Shown: positions 1 to 7,703, counted from the first letter of the stretch. The stretch: DNA of 10,986 nt from Patescibacteria group bacterium (GCA_012798645.1 JAAZMU010000022.1:1-10986), one strand, 5' to 3'. The notes: generated by a model from the letters alone, not told the origin. Numbers and translations: made by a program.

Positions 1-1065
1 CCTTATAAACTTATCTGATTCTTGAACCAAATTAAAAGTAAAAACAGCAATTAAAAATACTATGAAATCATCCAACATATAAAATATATCATAGACTATA
101 AGATAAAAATAGTGCATTGCAGGAGTTAAATCATAAGAAGTTAGAATCTTAGTAAAAGCAACAGGAAGACCAAATGAACAGACAAGTTCAATTGTATTAA
201 TTCCTGCAGCAATAAATATTACCGCTCCTATGGTTAAAAACATTGACTTTTGAGAACTTAATACATTTCTTGCTTTTTCCATTAACTTTTTTTGATTATA
301 GGAAAACCAATTACTTTTCTTCGCATCAACCTCACATAATTTACAGACAACTCCATCAAAGAACTCCTTTAGCACACAAACACCCATAATAATCATCAAT
401 ATCCCAACTGCATAAGTTATAATATCTAAATGAGGAAGTACTAAAAAAATATTCAGCCAGGCTGCCATAAATAAAAAATAAACTATGCCAGACACTAAAA
501 TAAAAGTGCCTCCAAGCAAAATCAATTTTCTTCTATCCCCAATACCAATTAAAACTGATAAAAGAAAAGCCAAAGCTGCCATTGCACAAGCATTAAATCC
601 ATCTAAAATCCCAAAAACTGCAGAAAAAAACAAAGGGGACTTATTTTCTATACTTATTTCCCCAACAATAGGCAATACTATTTCCTTTTTGAGTTCCTCA
701 ACTTCCTCCAAAGAAGAACCATTTATGAAAGCCCTAATAGATACATCCGTAGAATTTTTCTTAAATCCAATAAAATACTTCTCCCCCACAAACATAATAG
801 GGACATAACCCCTATCAAGCTCATCCACATTGTAATTCAAATAATGTTCTTCTAAAAGTTCAACACTCTCTAATTCAGAAACATCATACCTACTAATACG
901 AACATTTTTATTCTCTAAAGCTAAATTATCCAAAAATTTGCTTGCTTCCCCACAATGAGCACATGTCTTTGCATAAAAAAAATCAATCTTTAATTCATTC
1001 TCTGCATTTGCAAAACTTACAAAAGCAAACAACCCTATAAATATTAAGAAAAATTTTTTGATCAT
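1..1065 (-). CDS. Thioredoxin-fold / CcdA (DsbD-type) membrane fusion protein, 3' end outside the window
   Basis: Predicted exported thiol-redox protein that would pass electrons across the membrane to, or form disulfides in, extracytoplasmic proteins. I translated 355 residues from ATG 1065-1063; the frame stays open to base 1, so the C-terminus is missing. Seen: a signal-like segment (1-21, ending FANA), a thioredoxin-like domain (about 24-115) with CAHC at 35-38 and a likely cis-Pro at 89, then a membrane domain from about 146. Membrane segments lie near 146-175, 181-205, 212-232, 275-305 and 317-345. Cys160 (in DGFNACA) and Cys296 (in IELVCSFGLP) fall in segments 1 and 4, as expected for the CcdA/DsbD cysteine pair. 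The loop after segment 3 carries an extra CKLC (241-244). The start overlaps the FKBP stop as ATGA, so translation is probably coupled. Family assignment is confident; direction of electron flow and partners are inference. Confidence 0.85.
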   Translation of the reverse strand, partial: MIKKFFLIFIGLFAFVSFANAENELKIDFFYAKTCAHCGEASKFLDNLALENKNVRISRYDVSELESVELLEEHYLNYNVDELDRGYVPIMFVGEKYFIGFKKNSTDVSIRAFINGSSLEEVEELKKEIVLPIVGEISIENKSPLFFSAVFGILDGFNACAMAALAFLLSVLIGIGDRRKLILLGGTFILVSGIVYFLFMAAWLNIFLVLPHLDIITYAVGILMIIMGVCVLKEFFDGVVCKLCEVDAKKSNWFSYNQKKLMEKARNVLSSQKSMFLTIGAVIFIAAGINTIELVCSFGLPVAFTKILTSYDLTPAMHYFYLIVYDIFYMLDDFIVFLIAVFTFNLVQESDKFIR

Positions 1066-1490
1066 TTAATTTCTAAAAGCTCAACTTCAAAAATCAAATT
1101 AGCCTTTTCTGGAATAATTGGAGGACTACCTCTTTCTCCATAAGCTAGCGTATAAGGAATAAAGATTCTTCTTATCTCTCCAACTTGCATCTCTAGCATA
1201 CCTTGCTCCCAGCCCTCAATTACACTATGATTTCCAAGCACAAACTCAAAAGGGTCTTCCCTACTTGCATCAAACTCTTCTCCATTTTCAAAAGTTCCTA
1301 CATAATCCACTACTAGTGTATCTCCTTTTTTGGAAAAATCTCCTTCGCCTTCTTTTAGAATTTCTATTTCAATATTTGGCATTTCTTCTAAAACTTCAAT
1401 GTTTTGCGGTTCTTTCTTAGAAACTAAATAAACAACCAAAAACATCGCCGTAATAAATATAATTATTTTTATAAAAATACTTTTACTCAT
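1062..1490 (-). CDS. Membrane-anchored FKBP-type peptidyl-prolyl cis-trans isomerase
   Basis: Catalyses cis-trans isomerisation of Xaa-Pro bonds, assisting folding. The 142 residues comprise one hydrophobic N-terminal segment (about 5-23), a short linker and a single FKBP domain (about 38-142). Aligned by eye with human FKBP12, the pocket residues are kept: Tyr63, Phe73-Asp74, Val90-Ile91, Trp94 (GWEQG), Tyr117 (AYG) and Phe134. The anchor lacks a clear cleavage site, so the domain most likely sits tethered outside the cytoplasm. The start at 1490 is backed by an AAGG site 10 nt upstream (1501-1504), inside the stop region of the preceding gene. The stop overlaps the start of the thioredoxin-CcdA gene, which pairs the two as folding factors. 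Fold and activity are well supported; client proteins are unknown. Confidence 0.93.
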   Translation of the reverse strand: MSKSIFIKIIIFITAMFLVVYLVSKKEPQNIEVLEEMPNIEIEILKEGEGDFSKKGDTLVVDYVGTFENGEEFDASREDPFEFVLGNHSVIEGWEQGMLEMQVGEIRRIFIPYTLAYGERGSPPIIPEKANLIFEVELLEIK

Positions 1491-1500
1491 AACAATAATA

Positions 1501-1504
1501 CCTT
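1501..1504 (-). promoter_or_regulatory. Ribosome binding site of the FKBP gene
   Basis: AAGG on the minus strand, 10 nt before ATG 1490, partly within the TAA stop of the upstream gene. It is one of the few recognisable Shine-Dalgarno sites in the long operon and supports this start. The spacing is slightly long. Confidence 0.4.
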
Positions 1505-1970
1505 ATCTTAATTTGAAAGTTTTGTAAACTTTTTCAAACACAGGTTTTGTATTTTCAAAAGTTGTCTCATATGTTTTTAAACTAACTACAAAATACATAT
1601 CATTTAACCCCTTAATCAAAGCCGTGCCTACTATAAAATTATCCTCATCTTGTAAAATTCTTGTATAAAAAACATAAAATCGTCCCTCCCTTTTTTCCTC
1701 TAAAATTTCTGTGCTTTCTGAAGAAGATTCTATTTGTGCTTTGATATAATCAACATACTGAGAATCAGACCTGCCCTTTAACTCCTCTTTCATAAAAAAT
1801 ATATAATCATCTCCTTTTAAAAATGTAAGCACGCCTGTTTCATAAGTTTTCTCCCAATCCTGAGGAGCTTCAAAAGAATATCCTTGTTCAATAAAACGTT
1901 CATTTTTACATATAAAAAAACAAGTACTTAGAAAAATAACAACACCTAATAATACAATTTTCTTTTTCAT
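1503..1970 (-). CDS. Small exported PsbP/DUF1795-like protein
   Basis: 155 residues. A Lys-rich N-terminus and hydrophobic stretch (about 4-21) form a signal peptide or anchor. Cys17 (in LSTC) and Cys21 are possible lipidation sites, but Thr before Cys17 is a poor lipobox residue. The rest resembles the PsbP/DUF1795 (DcrB-like) fold: an opening 'GYSFEAPQDWE' (30-40, the usual aromatic-x-Phe-x-Pro-x-x-Trp pattern), alternating strands, and a closing helix 'PVFEKVYKTFKL' (143-154). Such proteins are small extracytoplasmic domains, often lipoproteins, without an assigned enzyme activity. The start overlaps the patatin stop by ATGA and the stop lies 12 nt before the FKBP gene. The fold call rests on pattern resemblance only; no function is claimed. 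Confidence 0.6.
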   Translation of the reverse strand: MKKKIVLLGVVIFLSTCFFICKNERFIEQGYSFEAPQDWEKTYETGVLTFLKGDDYIFFMKEELKGRSDSQYVDYIKAQIESSSESTEILEEKREGRFYVFYTRILQDEDNFIVGTALIKGLNDMYFVVSLKTYETTFENTKPVFEKVYKTFKLR

Positions 1971-2773
1971 AATTTATAAATCCCTGAAACTTTATCTGCT
2001 ATAATTAATTCCTTAATATTTTTAATCTCTTTCTTAGCCACTCTTTCTCCCTCTTTAATAGCATCCTCGATTTCCCCTTTTATCACTTTATGAATTCCTA
2101 AAAATCCATACCCCTCAAATTCTGGGTCAAGTAAAATATCTGCCTCGCTTAATTCATACTCTGAAAGGTTATGCTGTAAAATAGTAAATGCTCTTTCAAT
2201 AATAGAATAAACATTTTTCCTATTAAAATCAAACCTATCCTCTATTCTAACTCCAATTGTAATATCAGCTCCCATTTCTTTTAATGCCCTAATGGGTACA
2301 GGCGATGACAATCCTCCATCAGCAAGCTCTTTATTCTTATATCTAACAAGCTCAAGCACAAAAGGAACTGCTATACTCGCCCTTAAAGCAAAGGCAACAC
2401 TTCCTTTTTTAATTCTTACTTCCTTACCACTAATATAGTCCGTAGCAATAATACAGACAGGAATTTTCAAATCCTTAAATGTTTTACCTTGAAAAATATC
2501 ATCAAAAAAATTAAATACCTTTTCCCCCTTAAAAATTCCGCCTCTAAATGAAAAATCAATCAAAGACCTTACTTTGTGAAAATCAGTTAATATTCTTTCC
2601 ACTTTTTTAATATTCCCATATAAAGAATAAAGTGAAGCAACAATAGCTCCCGAAGAAGCCCCAGACATATAATCAATAGGAATTCTATTTTTTTCTAAAA
2701 CTTTTAAGACTCCTAAATGCGCATATCCTTTTGCTCCGCCAGAGCCTAAAGCTATACCAATTTTCTTTTTCAT
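1967..2773 (-). CDS. Patatin-like phospholipase (RssA/NTE type)
   Basis: Serine lipid acyl hydrolase with a Ser-Asp dyad, expected to hydrolyse acyl esters of phospholipids or lysophospholipids. All patatin signatures are present in order: the Gly-rich oxyanion loop GSGGAKG (10-16), the nucleophile elbow GASSG (38-42, Ser40 nucleophile), and the DGG motif (152-154, Asp152) followed by SSPVPI. At 268 residues it is a single bare domain of usual length for bacterial RssA-like proteins. No signal peptide is visible, so it is probably cytoplasmic or at the inner membrane face. It starts 15 nt after the YhiN-like gene and has no Shine-Dalgarno sequence; a promoter-like TATAAT sits immediately upstream. 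The stop overlaps the next gene by ATGA. Substrate is unknown. Confidence 0.93.
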   Translation of the reverse strand: MKKKIGIALGSGGAKGYAHLGVLKVLEKNRIPIDYMSGASSGAIVASLYSLYGNIKKVERILTDFHKVRSLIDFSFRGGIFKGEKVFNFFDDIFQGKTFKDLKIPVCIIATDYISGKEVRIKKGSVAFALRASIAVPFVLELVRYKNKELADGGLSSPVPIRALKEMGADITIGVRIEDRFDFNRKNVYSIIERAFTILQHNLSEYELSEADILLDPEFEGYGFLGIHKVIKGEIEDAIKEGERVAKKEIKNIKELIIADKVSGIYKL

Positions 2774-2782
2774 TACTATTAA

Positions 2783-2811
2783 ATTATATCAAAATATACT
2801 TTTACCTGCAA
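2783..2811 (-). promoter_or_regulatory. Candidate internal sigma70-type promoter before the patatin gene
   Basis: On the minus strand, TTGCAG (2811-2806), a 17 bp spacer, then a perfect TATAAT (2788-2783). A start about 7 nt further would fall near 2776, giving a leader of only a few nucleotides before ATG 2773. No Shine-Dalgarno is visible. The -35 box lies inside the end of the YhiN-like gene. The -35 match is poor and AT-rich sequence yields chance TATAAT boxes, so this is tentative. Confidence 0.35.
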
Positions 2812-3985
2812 CAAAACCAGTTGTAAAACACATTTGAAGATTAAATCCTCCTGTCTCTCCATTTAAATCAATAACTTCACCTGCAAAGTATAAATTTTCC
2901 ATAATCTTAGATTGCATGGTTTTTGAATCTATTTCTTTTAAAGAAACCCCTCCTTTTGTTACCATTGCCTTTTCAAAACCTAAAACAGTAACAACATTAA
3001 ACTCTATTTTCTTTAAATTCTTAATAAGTTTTCTTCTCTCTTCTTTCTTTATATTCCTAGAGATCTGATCTTTGTTAATTCCTGAAAAATTTAAAACAAT
3101 ATCAAGCAACTTAGATGACACAAGACCGCTTAATATATTTTTAATTGTTTTTTTTGAATCCTTTTCAAATAAAGAAAGCAAGTCCTTATTTAAATCGTCA
3201 ATGCTTTTGTCTGGAAAAAGATCTATAAAAATTTTATCTCTTGGTTTTATTCTCTCACTTAAATTCAAGATAAGAGGACCACTTAAACCAAAATGAGTAA
3301 ATAAAACATCTCCTTTAATAGACTTATTTTTGTTCAAGGAAACTCCAACTTTTCTCAAACTTAGTCCCTTTAAAATACTCACCCATTTTTCCTTTGTTTG
3401 TACAGGAGACAATGCTGGCTTTAATTCAGTTATGGTATGTCCTATACTTTTAGGCAACTCGTAACCATAAGCTTTCCCACCAGTTGCAATTAAAAAGTTA
3501 TCCGCAAAAATCTCTTTTTTATCCCTTAAAACTACTTTTTCAATCTTTCCATCTTTAAACTGGAAGTTAGCTGTTTCCACCCCGAGCAAAACCTTAACTT
3601 TATTTTCTTTTAATTTTTTTTTAAAAAAATCTAAAACATCGCGCGCTTTTTCTGATTTTGGAAAAACCCTTCCATCAAGCTCAACTTTCAAAGGTAATTC
3701 TTTGAAAAACTCCATAGTCTCTTTCACCCCAAAAACAGATAAAGGAGATAATAGAAAGTCCCCCTGTTTTTGAAATTTTGAAACAAAATCTTTATTGCTT
3801 AAATTAGTATGCGTTAAATTACATTTTCCTCCACCCGTTAAAAGAAGTTTAGCGCCAAGACTTTTGTTTTTTTCAAGCAAAACAACCCTTTTCCCTTTAA
3901 GCGAAGCAGATATAGCAGCCATCATTCCAGCTGGACCGCCACCAATAACACATAAATTATATTTTGATTTCAATGACATCACCAT
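2789..3985 (-). CDS. FAD-dependent oxidoreductase of the YhiN/HI0933 (BaiN-like) family
   Basis: Flavoprotein of the HI0933 family, predicted to bind FAD through an N-terminal Rossmann fold and to reduce or oxidise an unidentified substrate. Over 398 residues the landmarks are GGGPAG (15-20), the acidic end of strand 2 (Glu38), the family motif GGGKCNLT (51-58), and the C-terminal FAD contact 'FAGEVIDLNGETGG' followed by FNLQ (from about 367). Length is standard, with no sign of damage. The start is ambiguous: ATG 3985 overlaps ychF by 29 bp, and a second in-frame ATG two codons on (3979) overlaps it by 23 bp; neither has a clear Shine-Dalgarno. Either way it is probably translated by coupling to ychF. 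Some homologues are named BaiN from bile-acid work, but nothing here supports that substrate. Confidence 0.92.
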   Translation of the reverse strand: MVMSLKSKYNLCVIGGGPAGMMAAISASLKGKRVVLLEKNKSLGAKLLLTGGGKCNLTHTNLSNKDFVSKFQKQGDFLLSPLSVFGVKETMEFFKELPLKVELDGRVFPKSEKARDVLDFFKKKLKENKVKVLLGVETANFQFKDGKIEKVVLRDKKEIFADNFLIATGGKAYGYELPKSIGHTITELKPALSPVQTKEKWVSILKGLSLRKVGVSLNKNKSIKGDVLFTHFGLSGPLILNLSERIKPRDKIFIDLFPDKSIDDLNKDLLSLFEKDSKKTIKNILSGLVSSKLLDIVLNFSGINKDQISRNIKKEERRKLIKNLKKIEFNVVTVLGFEKAMVTKGGVSLKEIDSKTMQSKIMENLYFAGEVIDLNGETGGFNLQMCFTTGFVAGKSIF

Positions 3986-4940
3986 CTTCTACAATATAAT
4001 CTTTACCTTCTGTTCTTATGAGCCCTTTAGCTCTTGCATTTAAAAAAGTTCCAGCATCATACAATTTTTTCCAATTTATCACTTCTGCTTTAATAAACTT
4101 TTCCTTAAAATCAGTATGTATAACTCCTCCTGCATCTCTTGCAGTCCCTCCTTTTTTTAAAGTCCAAGCTCTTGTTTCATCTTCTCCTGTAGTTAAAAAT
4201 GTAATTAAATTTAATGCAGAATAACATCTCTTAATTAATACATCTAATTTTGATTCTGAAAGTCCAAGCTCTTTCCGTTCTTCCTCACTTAATCCCTCAG
4301 CAGAGAGTTCTTCTTTAATATTAATAAAAAAATAATCTAAATCATCTCTTTTAAATTTATCATCCTCATCACCATTTAAAAGATATATTCTTTTCTTTAA
4401 AGTTAGTAACTGATATGGCTTTAAAAGTTCTAATTCTTCTTTAGAAAAATTCTCTTCGCTCAAAACCTTACCTTGCTCAAGTAGTGTTTTCGCTTTACTT
4501 AGGTCATCCTTACTTTTTGAAACTGTAGCAAGATCTTTTAATATCATTTCTATATCTAATATTTCCTTATCCTTCCAAGGATCTATTTTTCCCCTTACAT
4601 TGACTACATTCTCATCTTTAAAGCATCTTAAAACATAAAGAATCACATCAACTTCCCTTATATTCGCTAAAAATTGATTACCTAAGCCCTCCCCTTTATT
4701 AGCTCCCTCTACAAGCCCTGCAATATCAACAAATTCTATTGTTGTATATATCTTTCTTTTAGAATTCATAAGGTTTGCAAGCATAGAAACTCTCTCATCA
4801 AACACCTTAACCACTCCAATATTAGGCTCTATTGTACAAAAAGGATAATTAGCACAATCAACTTGCTTTTTTGTAAGTGCTTTAAATAAGGTAGATTTTC
4901 CAACATTAGGAAGTCCTACAATACCTACTCGTAATGCCAT
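3957..4940 (-). CDS. ychF: Ribosome-associated ATPase YchF (OLA1 family), divergent
   Basis: Universally conserved P-loop NTPase (Obg-related) that prefers ATP and acts with ribosomes. Seen: P-loop GLPNVGKS (9-16), G2 region 'NYPFCTIEPN' (31-40), DIAGLVEGA (72-80), 'GEGLGNQFL' (83-91), the NxxE-type G4 motif NGDE (189-192) that goes with ATP preference, and a complete C-terminal TGS domain (about 257-327) ending 'DYIVEDGDVIEIKI'. Two features are odd. Residue 114 is Asn (AAT at 4601-4599), where E. coli YchF has His114, reported as critical for ATP hydrolysis; the first 120 residues align without gaps. The protein is also about 36 residues shorter than the 363-residue E. coli form: roughly 18 lost from the helical domain before NGDE and a similar number between G4 and G5. 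The gene starts 5 nt after the MazG-like stop and overlaps the YhiN-like gene. Confidence 0.96.
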   Translation of the reverse strand: MALRVGIVGLPNVGKSTLFKALTKKQVDCANYPFCTIEPNIGVVKVFDERVSMLANLMNSKRKIYTTIEFVDIAGLVEGANKGEGLGNQFLANIREVDVILYVLRCFKDENVVNVRGKIDPWKDKEILDIEMILKDLATVSKSKDDLSKAKTLLEQGKVLSEENFSKEELELLKPYQLLTLKKRIYLLNGDEDDKFKRDDLDYFFINIKEELSAEGLSEEERKELGLSESKLDVLIKRCYSALNLITFLTTGEDETRAWTLKKGGTARDAGGVIHTDFKEKFIKAEVINWKKLYDAGTFLNARAKGLIRTEGKDYIVEDGDVIEIKI

Positions 4941-4945
4941 AATTT

Positions 4946-5275
4946 TTATCTATTATCCCCATCTCCATGAACTTTGTTCCGCTCTACCCTTGAAAAGAGT
5001 TTTTCAATATTTCCTTGAGCTATTTCTTCAAGCTTAATATCTAATTCATATGCTAGATTAGCAATATACCAAAGTACATCGCCTAACTCTTTTTTAATCT
5101 CCTCTTTTTTTTCTCTGCTCACTATCCCATTCTCATCTCTAATTATCTTCTTAACCTTTTCAGCTACTTCCCCTGCCTCCCCAACAAGTCCCAATGTTGG
5201 GTATATATAATTGCTATCTTTTCCAGGATAAATAGCAGTTCTTCTTGCTTTTTCTTGATATTCATTAAAATTCAT
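4946..5275 (-). CDS. MazG-like nucleotide pyrophosphohydrolase
   Basis: All-alpha NTP pyrophosphatase that would hydrolyse a (d)NTP to the monophosphate and pyrophosphate with Mg2+, cleaning the nucleotide pool. The 109 residues hold the metal-binding pattern ExxE (Glu33, Glu36 in GEAGEVAEK) followed by ExxD (Glu63, Asp66 in KELGDVLWY), within the spacing typical of MazG folds. The C-terminal 'KLFSRVERNKVHGDGDNR' (92-109) matches the small single-domain MazG-like proteins of bacteria and phages rather than the two-domain E. coli MazG. It sits 2 nt after tyrS and 5 nt before ychF, so it is surely co-transcribed. No Shine-Dalgarno is visible. The exact nucleotide preference cannot be read from sequence. 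Confidence 0.9.
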   Translation of the reverse strand: MNFNEYQEKARRTAIYPGKDSNYIYPTLGLVGEAGEVAEKVKKIIRDENGIVSREKKEEIKKELGDVLWYIANLAYELDIKLEEIAQGNIEKLFSRVERNKVHGDGDNR

Positions 5276-5277
5276 AT

Positions 5278-6423
5278 TTATTTAATTTTAAAATAATGTA
5301 ATTTACCAACCTTTAAAATAAAATTCTTTTGGGGCTTGAAATTAATATCAAAAATCTTTTTTCCATCCACTGAAACAGCCCCATTTTTAAATAATTCTCT
5401 TATCTCACTTTTTGACCTCTTTAAAAGTCTATGTATTAATTCTAATAAAGTTTCGCCTTGCATCATCTCAACCTCTACAAAATCTATATCCTCTAATTTT
5501 CTTTTTTGAAACTTGTTCTCAAAATCCTTTTGTGCTTTTTCTGCATCCGTTTTTGAATAATATTGCTCAACTATATTAAAAGCTATTCTCTTTTTAATGT
5601 TTAAAGGATTATTTTGTTTTTTAATTTCTTTTTTTTCTTCTTCGTTAAAACTCGTTGCTAATTCAAAATATTCATCAATAAGTGAATCTGGAATAGACAT
5701 TATTTTACCATACATATTATGTGGTAAATCTGTTAATCCAACATAATTCTTAAGCGATTTACTCATTTTATTCTTCCCATCAGTCCCTTTTAAAAGTGGC
5801 GTGCATATAATCGTCTGAGGAGCTTTTCCATATTTCTCCTGTAAATATCTACCTATTAAAAGATTAAATAATTGATCTTGTCCTCCTATTTCAATATCTG
5901 CATCTACTTTAATTGAATCATATCCTTGGATTAAAGGATATACTATTTCATGCATTGAAATTGGATTCCCTTTTTCAAGTCTACCTTTAAAATCATTCCT
6001 CTCTAATATCTGTTGAACCGTGTAATTAGAAAGCAAAGAAATAAACTCATCTAACTTTAATTCATTAAACCATTCAGAGTTCCTTTTAATTTCAATTTTA
6101 GAAACATCTAAAATCTTACCAAGCTGACTTATATATGTTTTTGCATTCTTCTCAATCTCTTCTTTTGATAAAATAGGTCTTGTTTTATCTTTTCCTGATG
6201 GGTCTCCAATTCTTGCAGTAAAGTCACCTATAATTATAATTATTTTATGCCCTAAATCTTGCAATTCTTTCATTTTCTTAATTGCAATAGCGTGTCCCAA
6301 ATGTAAATCAGGTGAAGTTGGGTCAAACCCCATTTTAACATTTAAAACTTTTGTACTCTCAAGCTTCTTTAAAAACTCTCCTTCTGGTAAACTTATTTCA
6401 ATATTTTTTAATATTTTATTCAT
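5278..6423 (-). CDS. tyrS: Tyrosine--tRNA ligase, bacterial S4-domain type
   Basis: Class I aminoacyl-tRNA synthetase that charges tRNA-Tyr in the cytoplasm. Signatures in order: HLGHA (41-45, HIGH motif), the tyrosine-pocket pattern Tyr162/Gln166/Asp169 in 'YPLIQGYDS', GGQDQ (180-184), and KMSKS (219-223). A C-terminal S4 RNA-binding domain follows (about 325-381, 'RSKSEIRELFKNGAVSVDG'). The 'GGxDQxFNLLxGR' wording is nearer to the TyrZ-like (type 2) branch than to E. coli TyrS. At 381 residues it is slightly shorter than usual but complete. The start overlaps the ATP-grasp stop as ATGA, indicating coupled translation. The gap to the MazG-like gene is 2 nt. No T-box-like leader precedes the operon: the upstream spacer is too short. 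Confidence 0.97.
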   Translation of the reverse strand: MNKILKNIEISLPEGEFLKKLESTKVLNVKMGFDPTSPDLHLGHAIAIKKMKELQDLGHKIIIIIGDFTARIGDPSGKDKTRPILSKEEIEKNAKTYISQLGKILDVSKIEIKRNSEWFNELKLDEFISLLSNYTVQQILERNDFKGRLEKGNPISMHEIVYPLIQGYDSIKVDADIEIGGQDQLFNLLIGRYLQEKYGKAPQTIICTPLLKGTDGKNKMSKSLKNYVGLTDLPHNMYGKIMSIPDSLIDEYFELATSFNEEEKKEIKKQNNPLNIKKRIAFNIVEQYYSKTDAEKAQKDFENKFQKRKLEDIDFVEVEMMQGETLLELIHRLLKRSKSEIRELFKNGAVSVDGKKIFDINFKPQKNFILKVGKLHYFKIK

Positions 6424-7703
6424 GTTATTATTTTCAAAAGCTTTTCCATCCTCCTTATATCCGCCAAAAGCCTAGATCTCTCTTTATTAAATAAAACAAG
6501 ATTGCATACAAACTTGCCACCATTCTTTGCAAATTTACACATTTGTCCAATTTTTCGATTTACTTTTATTTTATGAAAGGATTCTAATTCTTGTACTTTC
6601 CTAACCCCTCTTAATGCTTTTAATCTCCCTTCTTTCTTAGCATAAAAAAGAAAAACTGCTGTATGTCCCTTAAGCTTTCTAGGAATAATCGGTCTTTGAG
6701 GAATCCTAACTAAAATATCATTTAAAGTATGATTTATTCCATAGGATAATTCATACATTGTATGTCTATACCCTCCCACTCTCGGTCCAATTTCAATTAT
6801 CTTCCACTCATCCTCAATCCTCATTAACTCCACGTGAGCAGTGACACTTCTAAGCCCTAAAGCATGTATTCCTTTTTTTGCTACTTCTTTAGCTTTTGTT
6901 TCCGAATTTTTAGCCACTCTAGCAGGCAACATTCTTTGATACCCAAAAAAGTCATCAAACCCTATTTGCTTTCCAGTTTTTATTCTAACAAGTGGACAAA
7001 AATAGATCTTACCTTTTGATGTAACATAACCGTCTATTGAAAACATATCTCCTTCCATAAATTGTTCAACCAAAAGCTCTGGTTCTTTCTTTCTATCATT
7101 TTCCTTATATATCTTTTCAATCTTCTTAAAAGAATCTTCCAAAGTTTTCTCAAGCTCTTCTTCATAATAACAAACACTAATAAGAAGAGAAGAAACTAAC
7201 CCAGAAGGCTTTACAACTAAAGGAAATCCTATTTTTTCTTTTATCTTTTGTATTGTTCCTTTAGATTTATCCTTTAAGACAAAAAACTTAGGAGTTATTT
7301 TCTTATCATAAGTACTAAATCTTTTTCTCATCATTGTTTTTTGGCTAGCCCAATCTAAAGATTCAGATGTTGGTGTTTTTAAATAAGGAACATTTGGAAC
7401 TAACTTTGCAAAGGATTCAATATTTACTTCGCTTCTACTTGTAACTGCAAGTATTTCATTTTTATAGGGAAGTAAAGTTTTTTGTATTTTAATAGGGTCG
7501 CTAAAATCACAAGATAAATAAATAACATCCTCTGGATAATTTGGCTCTACTTGCACCCTTCTTGTGTCACGAATAACCGCCAACCTAAAATTTTTCTTTA
7601 CCTTCTTTCCATAATTAATAAGATCCTCTTTAAGGATTTCTACATCATCAGGTATTGCATTTACAAAAAAAATAATATCTGGCTCTTTTTTAATTAATGT
7701 CAT
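6420..7703 (-). CDS. ATP-grasp domain ligase, substrate unknown
   Basis: Predicted ATP-dependent carboxylate-amine (or -thiol) ligase, working through an acyl-phosphate. The 427 residues show a Rossmann-like N-terminal part (about 8-110), then an ATP-grasp core. Lys165 in VVKPS (163-167) and Glu213 in 'VEQFMEGDMFSIDGYV' (212-227) fit the ATP-binding strands. Glu292 in HVELM and Glu304 in IIEIGPRVGG (302-311, with Arg308) fit the metal- and phosphate-binding end. The usual EINPR motif reads EIGPR here. A C-terminal part (about 345-427) resembles the small domain of biotin-carboxylase-like ligases. It is the first gene of the long operon, with a promoter candidate 30-57 bp upstream, and is ATGA-coupled to tyrS. 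Homologues include peptide, cofactor and amino-acid ligases; I cannot choose among them. Confidence 0.85.
   Translation of the reverse strand: MTLIKKEPDIIFFVNAIPDDVEILKEDLINYGKKVKKNFRLAVIRDTRRVQVEPNYPEDVIYLSCDFSDPIKIQKTLLPYKNEILAVTSRSEVNIESFAKLVPNVPYLKTPTSESLDWASQKTMMRKRFSTYDKKITPKFFVLKDKSKGTIQKIKEKIGFPLVVKPSGLVSSLLISVCYYEEELEKTLEDSFKKIEKIYKENDRKKEPELLVEQFMEGDMFSIDGYVTSKGKIYFCPLVRIKTGKQIGFDDFFGYQRMLPARVAKNSETKAKEVAKKGIHALGLRSVTAHVELMRIEDEWKIIEIGPRVGGYRHTMYELSYGINHTLNDILVRIPQRPIIPRKLKGHTAVFLFYAKKEGRLKALRGVRKVQELESFHKIKVNRKIGQMCKFAKNGGKFVCNLVLFNKERSRLLADIRRMEKLLKIIT

Noticed and set aside
485..808. Plus-strand open frame of 107 codons
   Set aside because: Lies antisense to the thioredoxin-CcdA gene, has low-complexity Ser/Lys/Ile composition, and no recognisable domain or ribosome binding site.
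3957..3985. 29 bp overlap of ychF and the YhiN-like gene as a sign of frameshift or fusion
   Set aside because: Both proteins have complete, family-typical ends; the overlap is a tight operon junction and may be only 23 bp if the second ATG is used.
3072..4224. Three plus-strand open frames (3072-3296, 3795-4043, 4018-4224)
   Set aside because: Shadows of the YhiN-like gene and ychF, whose motifs are intact on the other strand.
1967..6422. Possible recoding of TGA (as in Gracilibacteria/SR1 or Mycoplasma)
   Set aside because: TGA ends several genes at ATGA overlaps and at family-typical C-termini (ATP-grasp, YhiN-like, patatin, FKBP), so it is a real stop here.
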